Source of the DNA: Oligoflexus sp.
GTDB lineage: Bacteria; Bdellovibrionota_B; Oligoflexia; Oligoflexales; Oligoflexaceae
Reading direction: 5' to 3'
Length of the DNA: 64,000 nt
Assembly: GCA_014378195.1 (NCBI GenBank)
Contig: JACMOC010000035.1
Span: forward strand, 33,680 to 97,679
The notes beneath the pieces were generated by a model. That model had not been told where the DNA came from. It worked only from the letters and a program-made list of their open reading frames with translations, and searched no databases. Positions within the stretch are counted from its first letter, which is position 1; each line of letters begins with the position of its first letter. This document shows, in pieces, positions 17,485 to 26,856 of the stretch. A program made the position numbers and the translations under genes.

Positions 17485-19281
17485 ATGAATAAGCTACTTG
17501 GCGCCTTGATGGCTTTAGGTGCGGTTGGGGGATTGGTTTATGTCCTCACGATACCTAAAAGCGGAAGCGACAGCGGGAGTTTCAGCAACTTGTCGGCAAA
17601 GGATCTTACGATCCGCTCCATAGCCAAAGGCAACGAAACCGATTATGACATTCGGATGGCAGTGGGCCTGCAGCAAGCTAAAGAACCCTTAAAGAGCGTT
17701 GTCACGGTGGATGGGACTCTTACGGAATCCCTGAACGCCGCGCAGGATTACGTAACGGCTTGGAAAAACATACGCAAATTTCGGCTGGATGGGCACGATC
17801 TTCGGGCCGATCAGATCGCGAGTCTGGTGGGGAAAAAAGGGGTTTCGACTTTGCAGGGCAAAACAATCCAGCATTACTTAAGCCAGGATTTCCCCAGGAC
17901 TTTCCTCCGGATTCACACCGGAATATTGGATAGAATGTTTCTGCCGCTCGCGACGGGTGGGGCAGGAACTGTCCTAAACGAAGAAAAAGAAGAGTCCAAC
18001 GTTCTGAACGCTGAATACGCCTACAGCAAAGACGGTGAGCTCACGGTCATCACCAAAAAATGGTTGTCGTACAAAAATCCCTCGATCAAAATTGATCCAA
18101 AGTTTAATAATATCGTCTACTATTTTGATAAAACAGGGATGCTTCTCGGTGCGCAGGGAATCCTCAAGATTTATTACAGCCTTCCTGCGGATACGCTTGT
18201 CGTCGTTGATTTCTGGACGAAAGCGATCGACACGCAAAGCCTTGCGAGCCCCAATTTTATCGATCGTTCAGCACTCAAGCTGGTCGATGACCAAACCAAA
18301 GCCGCTGCTGATGCAAGCGCAGTTGCTGGGGCGGGTGCTACGTTTGAAGAGGCGATGAAAAATGTCGACACCATAACCGATAAAATGGATTCGCGAGCCT
18401 ACTACAATATATTTATGGGCCTGACGGCTCAAGTGCGTGCAAATCCGGATGTGGCGGCGGAAGTGGAGAAAAAAATCCTGGCTTCAACGGGCCGCGATCC
18501 ATCCACCCGACGCAAACTTTCGGCGATGTTCGGTGCTTTAGCCGAAAGCAAAAGCCCCGCTGTCGCTGACACGCTCGCCGAGCTCGCCGATAAATGCCCC
18601 GACAATTACTGCAAGGTGCAGGCGATCATGGGCGTCAACACTCATTCCGCGCCTTCTCCAACAAACGTGAAATCCATGATGGACATCGCTCGCAAATCGC
18701 CTGATTACGAGGTTTCCCAGACAGCGTTGATTGCGGCGGGAGCTGTGGCGAGTAAGATGGAAAATGGGGCCCCTGATATGCCTAAGGAGATGTTGCAAAT
18801 CTATAATGATCCAAACAAGGCCAACATCAAATCGTCCACTCTCGCGGCCATGGGGAATCACGGAAGCGCAGACTACTTGCCTGTACTCACCAAAGAGTTG
18901 AAAAACGAAGATTCGTCGGTGCGCGCTTCAGCGGTCTATAGCCTTCGTAATATTCCGGGCGATGGCGTCAACGATACGATCGTCAAGGTCATTCAGAATG
19001 ACGCGAGCACCAGCGTTGTTGCCGAAGCTCTGAAAGCTATGGGTTATCGTAAAATGACGACGGAGCAATATACGCAGATTGCCATTCGTGTTGCGTCCTA
19101 TCCGAACCGTGATCTTGAGGAACAGGCGGCCAATGTTATGATGGATGTCTACCGCGCAAATCCAGAAGTTGGCACGCCGGCTATCAACATCTTAAAGGAA
19201 AAAGCCAAGTACCCGAGTGTGAAGGCCTATATCGAAGAACAGCTCAAACTCCCTTATGTCGATCCTAATCAGTCGAACTGA
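17485..19281 (+). CDS. Exported HEAT-repeat protein
   Basis: From the ATG at 17485 (AGAAGGAAAAG upstream) this is a 598-residue protein with an N-terminal hydrophobic signal or anchor (LLGALMALGAVGGLVYVL). Residues of about 40-300 look beta-rich and unlike any family I can name. From about 310 onward there are tandem helical repeats of HEAT type, for example DYLPVLTKELKNEDSSVRA followed by SAVYSLRNIPGDG, typical of protein-binding scaffolds. A beta domain followed by a helical repeat superficially recalls large lipid-transfer proteins, but that is weak analogy. Confidence 0.8.
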   Translation: MNKLLGALMALGAVGGLVYVLTIPKSGSDSGSFSNLSAKDLTIRSIAKGNETDYDIRMAVGLQQAKEPLKSVVTVDGTLTESLNAAQDYVTAWKNIRKFRLDGHDLRADQIASLVGKKGVSTLQGKTIQHYLSQDFPRTFLRIHTGILDRMFLPLATGGAGTVLNEEKEESNVLNAEYAYSKDGELTVITKKWLSYKNPSIKIDPKFNNIVYYFDKTGMLLGAQGILKIYYSLPADTLVVVDFWTKAIDTQSLASPNFIDRSALKLVDDQTKAAADASAVAGAGATFEEAMKNVDTITDKMDSRAYYNIFMGLTAQVRANPDVAAEVEKKILASTGRDPSTRRKLSAMFGALAESKSPAVADTLAELADKCPDNYCKVQAIMGVNTHSAPSPTNVKSMMDIARKSPDYEVSQTALIAAGAVASKMENGAPDMPKEMLQIYNDPNKANIKSSTLAAMGNHGSADYLPVLTKELKNEDSSVRASAVYSLRNIPGDGVNDTIVKVIQNDASTSVVAEALKAMGYRKMTTEQYTQIAIRVASYPNRDLEEQAANVMMDVYRANPEVGTPAINILKEKAKYPSVKAYIEEQLKLPYVDPNQSN

Positions 19282-19330
19282 TAGTTCTTTCATCACAAAT
19301 TATTCATGATCTTCCTTCTTTTTTATAGGG

Positions 19331-19379
19331 CTCTCCGTAATCAGCTGCTAGCATAGGCGGCTATTACGGGGAGTTTTTT
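19331..19379 (+). promoter_or_regulatory. Terminator-like hairpin that contains the Shine-Dalgarno of the next gene
   Basis: CTCTCCGTAAT (19331-19341) pairs with ATTACGGGGAG (19363-19373), 11 pairs with one G-T wobble, followed by six T and then immediately the ATG at 19380. The only good ribosome binding site, GGGGAG, is inside the 3' arm. The element could act as an intrinsic terminator and could also hide the ribosome binding site. It may also simply terminate the HEAT-repeat gene upstream. Confidence 0.7.
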
Positions 19380-20432
19380 ATGTCGTCACGTGAACGTTGG
19401 TTTTTTCTGGGAGTCGTGGGGCTCAGCGCACTTACACTTCAGCCACTCTGGCTTCCTTTGGCGACGGGGATGATTTTGGCTTTTCTGTCAGAGGGGCCAA
19501 CCTACCGACTCTTCGAACGATTTCAGGCGCGGCATGACCAATACCGTCTGTTGATATCAGCAGCCTTCGTCTTAGCTGTGACCTCTCTATTTATAGCGCC
19601 TCTTATTCTTCTTTCTTGGTCAGCGGTGCATGAGCTCCTGAGTTTCTGGAAAGATCTCAACGGCGATGCGTCCCTCATGGTAACCAGCCAGAGGGTTCTG
19701 GACTGGCTGAATCATTTCATTACACCGTGGATAGAACGCACGGGTTTGCATTTTGATGTTAACGATGTCAGCGGCCGGCTTAAATCCGGCGTCGAACCAG
19801 TGCTCAAAAGAGCTGCCGGCCAGTTTGCTGAGATTCTGAGCGGCACCCCTGCTGCCATTCTCTTTGTCATAATCACGCTGATGGCCTGGGTGTATTTTCT
19901 TGTCAATGGTCGCGAGCAACGACGCTTCCTTTTGCCCAAACTCATTCCCTGGCCACGTGAGCGCGATATTATCTGTGGGACTATGGGCGAGATTTTGAAG
20001 GCCTTGGTGTTGACGAGCGTTGTTTTGTCTGTTGTTCAGTCGACACTCGTGGTGCTCACGCTTGGACTGACGGGTATACCGAAGTTTTATCTCTGGGGTG
20101 CACTTGCCTTCTTTCTCTCTTTTATCCCTGTCTTCGGGACAGCACCGGTGATGATAGGTGCCGCAATCTATAGCTTTGTTAATAACAACACAGTCACAGG
20201 TATCGTCATCCTAGGAATGTCGGTGTTTATCGGAACTATCGATAACTTCATTCGTCCGATGATGATGAAGGGCTCCACAGAGCTTAAGTTTTTTTGGTTG
20301 TTTATGGCTTTGGTCGGCGGTATCGCGATTTTCGGACTGGCCGGTGCGGTCGTAGGGCCCTGGGCCTTCGCAATGTTCACTGTGATTCAATCCCAGGAAC
20401 AAAAAAAGGAAAAAAGGCCTTCTATTAAATGA
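19380..20432 (+). CDS. AI-2E family transporter (PerM/YdiK-like)
   Basis: This 350-residue integral membrane protein has seven or eight hydrophobic segments and the domain layout of the AI-2E/PerM family. The C-terminal half has family-typical LWGALAFFLSFIPVFGTAPV and a conserved glycine-rich VGGIAIFGLAGAVVGPW. Family members export small molecules or act as Na+/H+ antiporters; the substrate cannot be assigned. Its start is embedded after a terminator-like hairpin. The gene ends one base before the convergent DUF1615 gene, so there is no intergenic terminator. Confidence 0.88.
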   Translation: MSSRERWFFLGVVGLSALTLQPLWLPLATGMILAFLSEGPTYRLFERFQARHDQYRLLISAAFVLAVTSLFIAPLILLSWSAVHELLSFWKDLNGDASLMVTSQRVLDWLNHFITPWIERTGLHFDVNDVSGRLKSGVEPVLKRAAGQFAEILSGTPAAILFVIITLMAWVYFLVNGREQRRFLLPKLIPWPRERDIICGTMGEILKALVLTSVVLSVVQSTLVVLTLGLTGIPKFYLWGALAFFLSFIPVFGTAPVMIGAAIYSFVNNNTVTGIVILGMSVFIGTIDNFIRPMMMKGSTELKFFWLFMALVGGIAIFGLAGAVVGPWAFAMFTVIQSQEQKKEKRPSIK

Positions 20433-21608
20433 TCAATCGCGACTGCGGCAGCTCTCATAGTGTTCTTTGACTGCGGTAGCGAACCACGATGTTGAACGGG
20501 ATTTTTTGAGTTTGGGAGAATTCAATAAAACATTCGGAAGCTGAGCATAGGGCGCATTTCCCCCAGTCTTTTTTTCCCAGGCTACCCTTACTTCCTTCCA
20601 GCTCGTGGTGTATTCAAAATCCTCCGTTTTTTCTTTCCGTGCATCCCGGTTGATTGTCCACGACGATATCGAGTGGCTCGCGGCGAAGGCCGCGAGGGCC
20701 TTCATGGTCTGCGATTCTACACTTTTGGGATTGCCGTCACTGTCGTAATTGAGAATGTCGCCATCCAGAGCCAAGGGAATACCTGTCAATTGCGATAACA
20801 TCACCTGAAATGCTGCGTTTCGCGAGGTATAGATACCCGCGTTGTAATCGGCAAAACGGTAGATGATATCGTCATATCGCGCTGGATAATTGATGAGACG
20901 GGCAGCTCCATAACGGATTCCTCCCGCTCTCGTATAGAGCTGTTCCCGAATATCATCGTCGGACAGATTTTCGTTACCGGGCATGGAATGGGCAAAGGAA
21001 ACCTTCACCTGCATCGAGCCAGCAGTCGTTACGGGATTGAGGTCACGCAGAGCACCTTTGCCCATGAGGACAGTCATAGCCGAAGCAACGGCGTAGGTAC
21101 CTGGCATGCTCTCATGGTAAGCCAGGGATAGATCGCGGAAGAGGCGATCAAGGTCACGTTCTGTCTTGAGTTTATCAATACGTTCGCCAAAGGTCTGATG
21201 GCCTCCAGGCGCAGAGCCAGCAAGGAGAGCAGCCACGGCAGGACCTGTGAGAATACCAAGTTTTTCGAATTTTTTTTCGAGGCCCTGGCGGACGATTTCC
21301 GGAAGGTTGGCAACCGCTGGATTTTTTTCGAAGCCTGATTCCTGTTGAATGACAGCGATTATGGAGCAAACGCGTTCGGGCGTGGGTTCTTTATGAATCG
21401 CGATGAGGGCACCAAGAATATCTTCCGACCAACCCTCGCGGTCCTTCACTGTACTTGGGATGTGCCGCGCGACACCGGCTTCATCGAGAGTGACGGCTTT
21501 TGTTACAGGCTCTTCGGTATGTGTTACGCAGCCCGAAAGGCCCGAAAGCACGACCATCGCAACGGCAAGACATTCAGCTATGATTAAACGTGGTGTGGTG
21601 ATGTTCAT
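20433..21608 (-). CDS. DUF1615-family lipoprotein
   Basis: This 391-residue protein has a signal peptide ending in lipobox GLSGC (Cys at about 27). The body matches the DUF1615 family: VCSIIAVIQQESGFEKNPAV near the start, PGGHQTFGERI in the middle and AAGGIRYGAARL-like YTRAGGIRYG later. The QQESGF segment resembles the catalytic-glutamate region of lytic transglycosylases, so a murein-related role is possible (inference). It is probably attached to the outer membrane. The next gene upstream on the other strand is yebC. Confidence 0.82.
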   Translation of the reverse strand: MNITTPRLIIAECLAVAMVVLSGLSGCVTHTEEPVTKAVTLDEAGVARHIPSTVKDREGWSEDILGALIAIHKEPTPERVCSIIAVIQQESGFEKNPAVANLPEIVRQGLEKKFEKLGILTGPAVAALLAGSAPGGHQTFGERIDKLKTERDLDRLFRDLSLAYHESMPGTYAVASAMTVLMGKGALRDLNPVTTAGSMQVKVSFAHSMPGNENLSDDDIREQLYTRAGGIRYGAARLINYPARYDDIIYRFADYNAGIYTSRNAAFQVMLSQLTGIPLALDGDILNYDSDGNPKSVESQTMKALAAFAASHSISSWTINRDARKEKTEDFEYTTSWKEVRVAWEKKTGGNAPYAQLPNVLLNSPKLKKSRSTSWFATAVKEHYESCRSRD

Positions 21609-21941
21609 GGCTGAATGAATCCTTTCTGTCCCGTGAATCTCTCCTCAAACTATCATAGGGCCCTGAAGAATTCAAAGTAGGCTAGGGGCCTTACGGCGCC
21701 GTGAAGTAGAAATAAGTGGCGTTGGCTTTATATCAGCTTGCGGTGATCGGAAGAATCCGGAATCTCGAAATTTAAACCCGATATTCATATATAAGTCATT
21801 GAGATCTAGTGATCTTCCTAGCTTGATTGACAGCTCCTATCTGGCAGGCATTAAGGCGCAAGAAGCCCAAAACGATTGACTTCTTCTCCCATATTCTTAA
21901 TTTCTAGAGATCAAAAATGGCTCTCAACAAGGAGGCTCGAT
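21609..21941. other. Intergenic region upstream of yebC
   Basis: These 333 bases separate the divergent DUF1615 lipoprotein and yebC genes. Apart from the candidate promoter near 21876 and the Shine-Dalgarno at 21929-21935, I see only AT-rich sequence and one short out-of-frame ORF (ATG at 21917, 17 codons). Confidence 0.5.
21876..21903 (+). promoter_or_regulatory. Candidate promoter of yebC
   Basis: TTGACT (21876-21881) and TAATTT (21898-21903) are separated by 16 nt. This places transcription start near 21910, about 20 nt before the AAGGAGG at 21929. It makes an upstream in-frame TTG start at 21876 implausible, since that codon is itself part of the -35 element. Confidence 0.5.
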
Positions 21942-22667
21942 ATCGGCGCTCAGTGGAAACACTCTTTTAAACAAGAGGCAGCAGCCAAAAGAGGGCTGGC
22001 TTTCGGCAAACTCTCCAAAGAAATCACCGTGGCGGCGAAATCCGGCGATCCTTCTCCCGAAAATAACGCAAGACTCCGGGCCGCGATTGAAGCCGCGCGT
22101 AAATCGTCGGTGCCCCGGGAGACGATCGAGCGAGCCATTAAAAAAGGCGCGGGTCTCACGGACGACTCGGTTAATTATGAAACCATTGTTTACGAGGGAT
22201 TTGCGCCGCATAAGGTTCCGGTTATAGTGGAATGCCTGACGGAAAATAAAAATAGAACGGCCTCGGAGATGCGCGTGTTTTTCCGCAAGGGTCAACTGGG
22301 TTCAATCGGATCGGTTGCGTGGATGTTCGAGCGGGTCGGCGTTATCGAAGCGATGCATCCCAAGGGCGATGTCGATCGCGAAGTCGCCGCAATTGAAGCC
22401 GGGGCCCAGGATGTCGAGGCACTCGAAGCCGCAGAGGTAAGCGAGGGCCAAACCGGCGGACGATTCTATACAGAACCTACCGATCTTGATGCTGTCAACA
22501 AAGCACTTGCCGACGCTGGCTGGATTATGAGTAAGTCAGAGCTCGCATACCGCTCAAAGACGGACGTCGAGCTTACAAGCGAGCAGTACAAAGACGTTGC
22601 GGATTTCCTTGGGGCGATTGATGATTTTGACGACGTGCACCGTGTCTATGCCGGTCTAAACGGCTAG
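21942..22667 (+). CDS. yebC: YebC/PmpR-family protein with probable AUC start codon
   Basis: This is a YebC/TACO1-family protein of about 241 residues; members act as transcription regulators or relieve ribosome stalling. Family features are AAAKRGLAFGKLSKEITVAA, NNARLRAAIEAARK, IERAIKKGAG and MRVFFRKGQLGSIGSVAWMF. Many relatives begin MGAQWK; here the equivalent codon is ATC, preceded by a perfect AAGGAGG at 6-nt spacing. The only alternative in-frame start is a TTG 22 codons upstream without a ribosome site and inside a promoter-like sequence. Function of the family is sure; the start is the unusual part. It overlaps the convergent DUF1003 gene by 4 nt. Confidence 0.85.
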   Translation: MGAQWKHSFKQEAAAKRGLAFGKLSKEITVAAKSGDPSPENNARLRAAIEAARKSSVPRETIERAIKKGAGLTDDSVNYETIVYEGFAPHKVPVIVECLTENKNRTASEMRVFFRKGQLGSIGSVAWMFERVGVIEAMHPKGDVDREVAAIEAGAQDVEALEAAEVSEGQTGGRFYTEPTDLDAVNKALADAGWIMSKSELAYRSKTDVELTSEQYKDVADFLGAIDDFDDVHRVYAGLNG

Positions 22668-23203
22668 GACTGGGCAGAAACGGATCGATCGAGGCGTTTG
22701 TGCATCTCCTCGGTCAGCACTTCTATGCGGAGGCTGAGCTCGTGAGTCGTCCGCGTGAGTTCCGTATTAAGCTTCAGGAGTTCCAAAAGCTGTTGGGTGT
22801 GCTCATTGCCCAGCCGCTGCCTATCTTCGCTGGCAAGGGCCAAGGCCTCCCTATGCTGTGCATCAGCCTCCGAAAGAGCTTTGTCTCGATCCGCCTGTCT
22901 GGTCTGCGCAAGGAGTATCAAGGGAGCCGCATACGCTGATTGCAAACTAAAGGCCAGGTTGAGCAGGATAAAAGGATAAACGTCAAACTTAAACACCCCT
23001 GTGGCGTTCAGAATAATCCAAAACGCAACGATGACAGTCTGAATAGCGAGAAAGATCGGCGTTCCAAAAAAGCGCGCAAAAGCCTCTGCCTTTAAGGCAA
23101 ACCAGTCGTTTCCAAAAACTGATATGAGACTCGAATGGGGCAAACGAAAACGAAGCGAGCCGGCTTTTTTTGCCGCTTCGATGATTTTGAATTCTCCCGG
23201 CAC
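22664..23203 (-). CDS. DUF1003-family membrane protein
   Basis: This is a 179-residue protein from GTG at 23203, preceded by GGGAG at 5-nt spacing. The longer open frame upstream runs into the DedA gene in another frame and is not coding. Two membrane segments lie near residues 45-110 (FLAIQTVIVAFWIILNATGV and then a segment ending SAYAAPLILL), and the C-terminal 65 residues form a probable coiled coil. This is the DUF1003 layout. It probably forms a unit with the DedA gene 38 nt upstream. The function of the family is not established. Confidence 0.85.
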   Translation of the reverse strand: MPGEFKIIEAAKKAGSLRFRLPHSSLISVFGNDWFALKAEAFARFFGTPIFLAIQTVIVAFWIILNATGVFKFDVYPFILLNLAFSLQSAYAAPLILLAQTRQADRDKALSEADAQHREALALASEDRQRLGNEHTQQLLELLKLNTELTRTTHELSLRIEVLTEEMHKRLDRSVSAQS

Positions 23204-23241
23204 CTTAACTCCCTGGTTCAGTTTAAAAAAATGTGTCTTGA

Positions 23242-23850
23242 TTATTTCTCGATCGTTGCGACTTTGTCGAGTTCGGGTGCGGTACCAAGTAAGCTTTTGC
23301 TGCGAAAGTGCGAGTACACTTTTTCCAGCAACCAGAGGATGATGGTGACCACGACAGCTAAAATAAGCACTTCTTCGATATGCGGGTGACGGCTCAGCAT
23401 CTCTTTGAAGCCAAGGCCTAAGCCCCACCCGATGTAAGCGAAGCTAATCCCCCAGACTATTGCACCTACGGCGTTAAGCATAAGATATTTGCGTATAGGA
23501 TACCGTGCCACACCCAGAAAAACAGGAGCAACGGTGCGAATACCGTAAATGAAGCGAAACGAGAATACAAACAAAACGCCGTATTTATCGAGCAGCTTCT
23601 GAATGACCGCGACGCGTTTGAGGAGTTTGGGGCGCTTCTCAATAAAAGGATTCCCATATTTTCGGCCAACCAGATACCAGATGAGATCGCCTGAAAATCC
23701 GCCTATAGTTGCAACTATGATGACGATGGGCAAAGACAAAAGGCCTCTGTGGGCCATAGCGCCCGCAGCGATCAAGATCGTTTCACCCTCAAGAAGAGTT
23801 CCTATGCCGAGGGCTACGTAACCCCATTGTAAAATCAAACTCTCAAACAT
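23242..23850 (-). CDS. DedA-family membrane protein
   Basis: This 202-residue integral inner-membrane protein belongs to the DedA/SNARE-associated (VTT domain) family; members act as lipid flippases, for example for undecaprenyl phosphate or phospholipids. The start at 23850 has AAGGA about 8 nt upstream; a longer open frame (to 23901) adds a charged tail unlike the family. Recognisable stretches are [20 protein letters not shown] and [16 protein letters not shown]. Four to five hydrophobic segments are visible. It is followed by DUF1003 on the same strand. Confidence 0.88.
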   Translation of the reverse strand: MFESLILQWGYVALGIGTLLEGETILIAAGAMAHRGLLSLPIVIIVATIGGFSGDLIWYLVGRKYGNPFIEKRPKLLKRVAVIQKLLDKYGVLFVFSFRFIYGIRTVAPVFLGVARYPIRKYLMLNAVGAIVWGISFAYIGWGLGLGFKEMLSRHPHIEEVLILAVVVTIILWLLEKVYSHFRSKSLLGTAPELDKVATIEK

Positions 23851-24067
23851 CGATATCGTCCTTGCGTGCCTGGCAGAAAACCTCATCCTCACGACTGACA
23901 TATCAGAAAGTGAATCTTCAAAACAGAAGATATTCTCAGGCCCTGGGGCAAAATCAACAGATCAAAAGGCAATTATAGGGCGGGAGCGAATTTTTTCAAA
24001 AAGTAGCCTAGTCTATTCGCCATCCCCATGCTTTAGTGATTCTCCGTTCTCCCAATCGAGGTCGTTT

Positions 24068-25042
24068 ATGAGAAATAATGCAACTGACCAGCTCCATACG
24101 AGCGATGACATCATCACCGTAAAGAGCTTAAGTAAAGTTTATGACTCGAGTTTCAAGGCACTCCAGGGTATCGATCTGACTATCAAGCGCGGCGAAATCT
24201 TTGCATTGCTCGGTCCGAATGGAGCCGGGAAAACAACGCTGATCAATATCATATGCGGCATCGTCAATCCTACTTCTGGCACGATCACCGCCGGCGGCCA
24301 TGATGTAATTCGTGACTATCGTGCGGCGCGCTCGGCCATTGGACTCGTCCCGCAGGAGCTGACCAGCGATGCCTTCGAGAAGGTGCTCGACACCGTAAAA
24401 TTCAGTCGAGGCCTCTTTGGCAAATCTCCCAATCCCGCTCATCTGGAAAAGGTGCTGAAAGACCTTTCTCTCTGGTCCAAACGCGATAGCAAAATCTTCG
24501 CTCTCTCCGGCGGCATGAAGAGACGCGTGATGATAGCGAAGGCTTTGTCCCACGAGCCCACCATCCTTTTCCTCGATGAGCCGACAGCAGGGGTCGATGT
24601 GGAGTTGAGGCGGGACATGTGGAATATGGTGAGGGAACTACGCGATAGCGGAGTGACGATCATCCTGACAACCCACTATATCGAGGAAGCGGAGGAGATG
24701 GCCGACCGCATCGGCGTGATTAATAAGGGCCAGATCATACTGGTTGAGGAAAAAGCTGCGCTGATGAAAAAGCTCGGTAAAAAACAGCTGATACTGACTC
24801 TGAAAACACCTATGAAAAGTGTACCGATCGAACTCACAGGTCATGATCTCGCTCTTGAGCACGAAGGCGCGGAACTGGTTTATACGTTTGACGCCAAGGC
24901 CGATCAAAGCGGTATTGCCGGTCTTCTTAAGCAATTGAGCGAACTGCATATTGAGTTCAAGGATCTTCAGACCAAACAGAGTTCGCTCGAAGATATCTTC
25001 GTCGGCCTTGTGGACGAAAATTCTCGCGGAAAGGCAGAATAA
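24068..25042 (+). CDS. ABC exporter ATPase (NodI/DrrA-like)
   Basis: This 324-residue ATPase of an ABC-2 type exporter has Walker [10 protein letters not shown], signature LSGGMKRR, Walker [13 protein letters not shown] and the switch region [14 protein letters not shown], the standard pattern of the NodI/DrrA/CcmA group. A C-terminal regulatory extension (about 240-324) follows the nucleotide-binding domain. GAGG upstream of the ATG supports the start. The next gene begins immediately after its stop and encodes the permease. The substrate is unknown. Confidence 0.92.
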   Translation: MRNNATDQLHTSDDIITVKSLSKVYDSSFKALQGIDLTIKRGEIFALLGPNGAGKTTLINIICGIVNPTSGTITAGGHDVIRDYRAARSAIGLVPQELTSDAFEKVLDTVKFSRGLFGKSPNPAHLEKVLKDLSLWSKRDSKIFALSGGMKRRVMIAKALSHEPTILFLDEPTAGVDVELRRDMWNMVRELRDSGVTIILTTHYIEEAEEMADRIGVINKGQIILVEEKAALMKKLGKKQLILTLKTPMKSVPIELTGHDLALEHEGAELVYTFDAKADQSGIAGLLKQLSELHIEFKDLQTKQSSLEDIFVGLVDENSRGKAE

Positions 25043-25804
25043 ATGAACGTATACGCAGTGAAGGCCATCTATTTTTTTGAGATGACACGTTTTTTACGAA
25101 CGATCTTTCAAAGCATTGCTGCACCGGTGATCGCAACATCGCTTTATTTTATAGTGTTCGGGTCTGCAATCGGTTCTCGCATGGCATCGATCGATGGCGT
25201 GAGTTATGCGGCTTTTATCGTGCCTGGACTTGTCATGCTGTCGATACTCACCGAAAGCATTTCCAATGCGTCCTTCGGGATTTACATGCCGAAATATTCG
25301 GGAACGATTTATGAGGTGTTTTCAGCGCCTATCTCGGTCTTGGAAATTGTCTTGGGGTATGTAGGGGCAGCAGCTTCCAAGTCCATACTTCTCGGTCTCA
25401 TCATACTAGGGACAGCAAGACTTTTTGTCGATTACACGATTCTCCATCCGCTCTGGATGCTAACCTTCCTCGTCCTGACTTCGGTCGCGTTTAGTTTGTT
25501 TGGATTTATTATCGGGATCTGGGCGGATGGGTTTGAAAAGCTCCAGATCGTGCCGACCATGGTGGTCACGCCCTTAACATTTCTCGGAGGAAGTTTTTAT
25601 TCGATCAGTATGCTGCCACCCGTGTGGCAAAAAATAACTTTGTTCAATCCCGTCGTTTATCTCGTCAGCGGCTTCCGCTGGAGCTTTTTCGGAGTATCTG
25701 ACGTTGGCGTCGGCCTAAGCCTCGCAATGACTCTCAGTTTTATGGTCGTGTGTTTTGTGATCATCGGTGTGATTTTTAAAACGGGTTATCGTATTAAAAG
25801 CTAA
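25043..25804 (+). CDS. ABC-2 type exporter permease
   Basis: This 253-residue integral membrane protein has six hydrophobic segments and is the partner of the ATPase directly upstream. It matches the ABC-2/NodJ type: [20 protein letters not shown] in the centre and [20 protein letters not shown] plus [15 protein letters not shown] in the C-terminal third. The start codon follows the ATPase stop without a gap, so the two are co-translated. The substrate class (lipid, polysaccharide or drug) cannot be assigned. Confidence 0.9.
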   Translation: MNVYAVKAIYFFEMTRFLRTIFQSIAAPVIATSLYFIVFGSAIGSRMASIDGVSYAAFIVPGLVMLSILTESISNASFGIYMPKYSGTIYEVFSAPISVLEIVLGYVGAAASKSILLGLIILGTARLFVDYTILHPLWMLTFLVLTSVAFSLFGFIIGIWADGFEKLQIVPTMVVTPLTFLGGSFYSISMLPPVWQKITLFNPVVYLVSGFRWSFFGVSDVGVGLSLAMTLSFMVVCFVIIGVIFKTGYRIKS

Positions 25805-25820
25805 GCGTGGTGGAAATAGC

Positions 25821-25836
25821 GGGGGCTTAGGCCCCC
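25821..25836. terminator. GC-rich hairpin between convergent genes
   Basis: GGGGGC (25821-25826) and GCCCCC (25831-25836) can pair around TTAG, 17 nt after the ABC permease stop. There is no good T-run, so termination here would be weak or factor-assisted. Confidence 0.4.
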
Positions 25837-25853
25837 TACGATTGAAATCAAAC

Positions 25854-26453
25854 CTATGACGCAACGCAGTAGATGCCGGCCGTCAGCTCCTCCGCTTTTG
25901 GTACAATCAAAGCCATCCCGCCCTTTGAGACGCCTACAACTGCTTTGTAACTTCGGGTCCAGGCTTTATCAAAGGCGACGCCACCGCGCGACTTGAGGCC
26001 TTCAAAAAGACCGTTGTGTGAGGCTTCAAGCAGTTCCTCAGGCGTGGGGAGCTTCCATCCAGCGTTGCAGGAGAATTTTGAGACTTCTTCGAAACCGACT
26101 TCGGTATGTTTAGGCAGCGCCCAGCGCAGGTGGGTGGCTTGATCGGTCCATTCATGGAATCGTATGGCCTCACGGGTCACGTAATTCGCACTCGTGTCGC
26201 CCGGTTTGACATTGCGCCAGGCGAGGTCCCGGCATTGGACGTACACATCGTTAGAACTGATATACGCGTTCATGTGTTCACTATCAACGGTGCAGCGTGG
26301 GAGCTCGGCAATCGTGATGGCTGTTGCCGTCATCGTGATTTGGGGTGCTTTGACCATTGATCCAGGGTCCGTGTCACGCGCCTTCATGTTTTTGGTGCAT
26401 GCGAAAGGAGTAATCATCACAACAAAGAGCGGAACGATAGGAGCGAAATTCAT
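25854..26453 (-). CDS. Lipoprotein with DUF1566-like domain
   Basis: This is a protein of about 199 residues from the ATG at 26453 (AGAGG upstream); the longer open frame adds 43 unlikely residues. The signal peptide ends in TPFAC, a lipobox-like cysteine. The C-terminal half contains WKLPTPEELLEA and a preceding FSCNAGW, reminiscent of DUF1566/Lcl-type domains found in secreted proteins of deltaproteobacteria. Four further cysteines may form disulfides. The function is unknown. It is convergent with the ABC exporter operon. Confidence 0.72.
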   Translation of the reverse strand: MNFAPIVPLFVVMITPFACTKNMKARDTDPGSMVKAPQITMTATAITIAELPRCTVDSEHMNAYISSNDVYVQCRDLAWRNVKPGDTSANYVTREAIRFHEWTDQATHLRWALPKHTEVGFEEVSKFSCNAGWKLPTPEELLEASHNGLFEGLKSRGGVAFDKAWTRSYKAVVGVSKGGMALIVPKAEELTAGIYCVAS

Positions 26454-26856
26454 GGCCAACCTCTGAGACATGTGATTGCGCGCTTCTGTTCTGCGCACAT
26501 CGTAAGGACAACAAAGGAGTTCGGCCAAAACAAGGAAGACTGAAGAGGAAATTTTCTCAAGGTTTTGCGATCGTTTAGGCAATTCATTGTCTGTTAAATA
26601 TCAAGGAGTTATAGCGATGATAAACAAGGCATTTCGTGAGGTATTTTTTAAGCGTTAAGGATCTAATTATGTAAATTTGGCTGTATGAATAAGGAATCAG
26701 AAGTCATACTGAGGTGTAAGAGATGCAGTCTGTATGAAAAAACATTCAGGTGATTAAAGGATATAAATGAACGAAATTGGGCCTGAGTTCCGTGGCATGG
26801 AACTTGTATATCGCTAGCTTGCGTCAGGTGCAGTCATTTATTCTTAGGAACGAACC
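26454..26856. other. Intergenic region upstream of the ferritin-like gene
   Basis: These 403 AT-rich bases contain no protein-length ORF. There are two very short ORFs with ribosome sites: ATG 26617 (13 codons, AAGGAG 8 nt upstream) and ATG 26767 (16 codons, AAAGGA upstream). The second contains the small inverted repeat AGTTCC/GGAACT. They could be leader peptides of the ferritin-like gene or chance. Confidence 0.35.

Noticed and set aside
21917..21970. ATG 21917 as the start of yebC
   Set aside because: It is out of frame with the YebC protein and yields only a 17-codon ORF.
22664..23428. Long version of the DUF1003 protein (254 codons)
   Set aside because: The first 75 codons overlap the DedA gene in another frame and do not resemble the family; GTG 23203 has a proper ribosome site.
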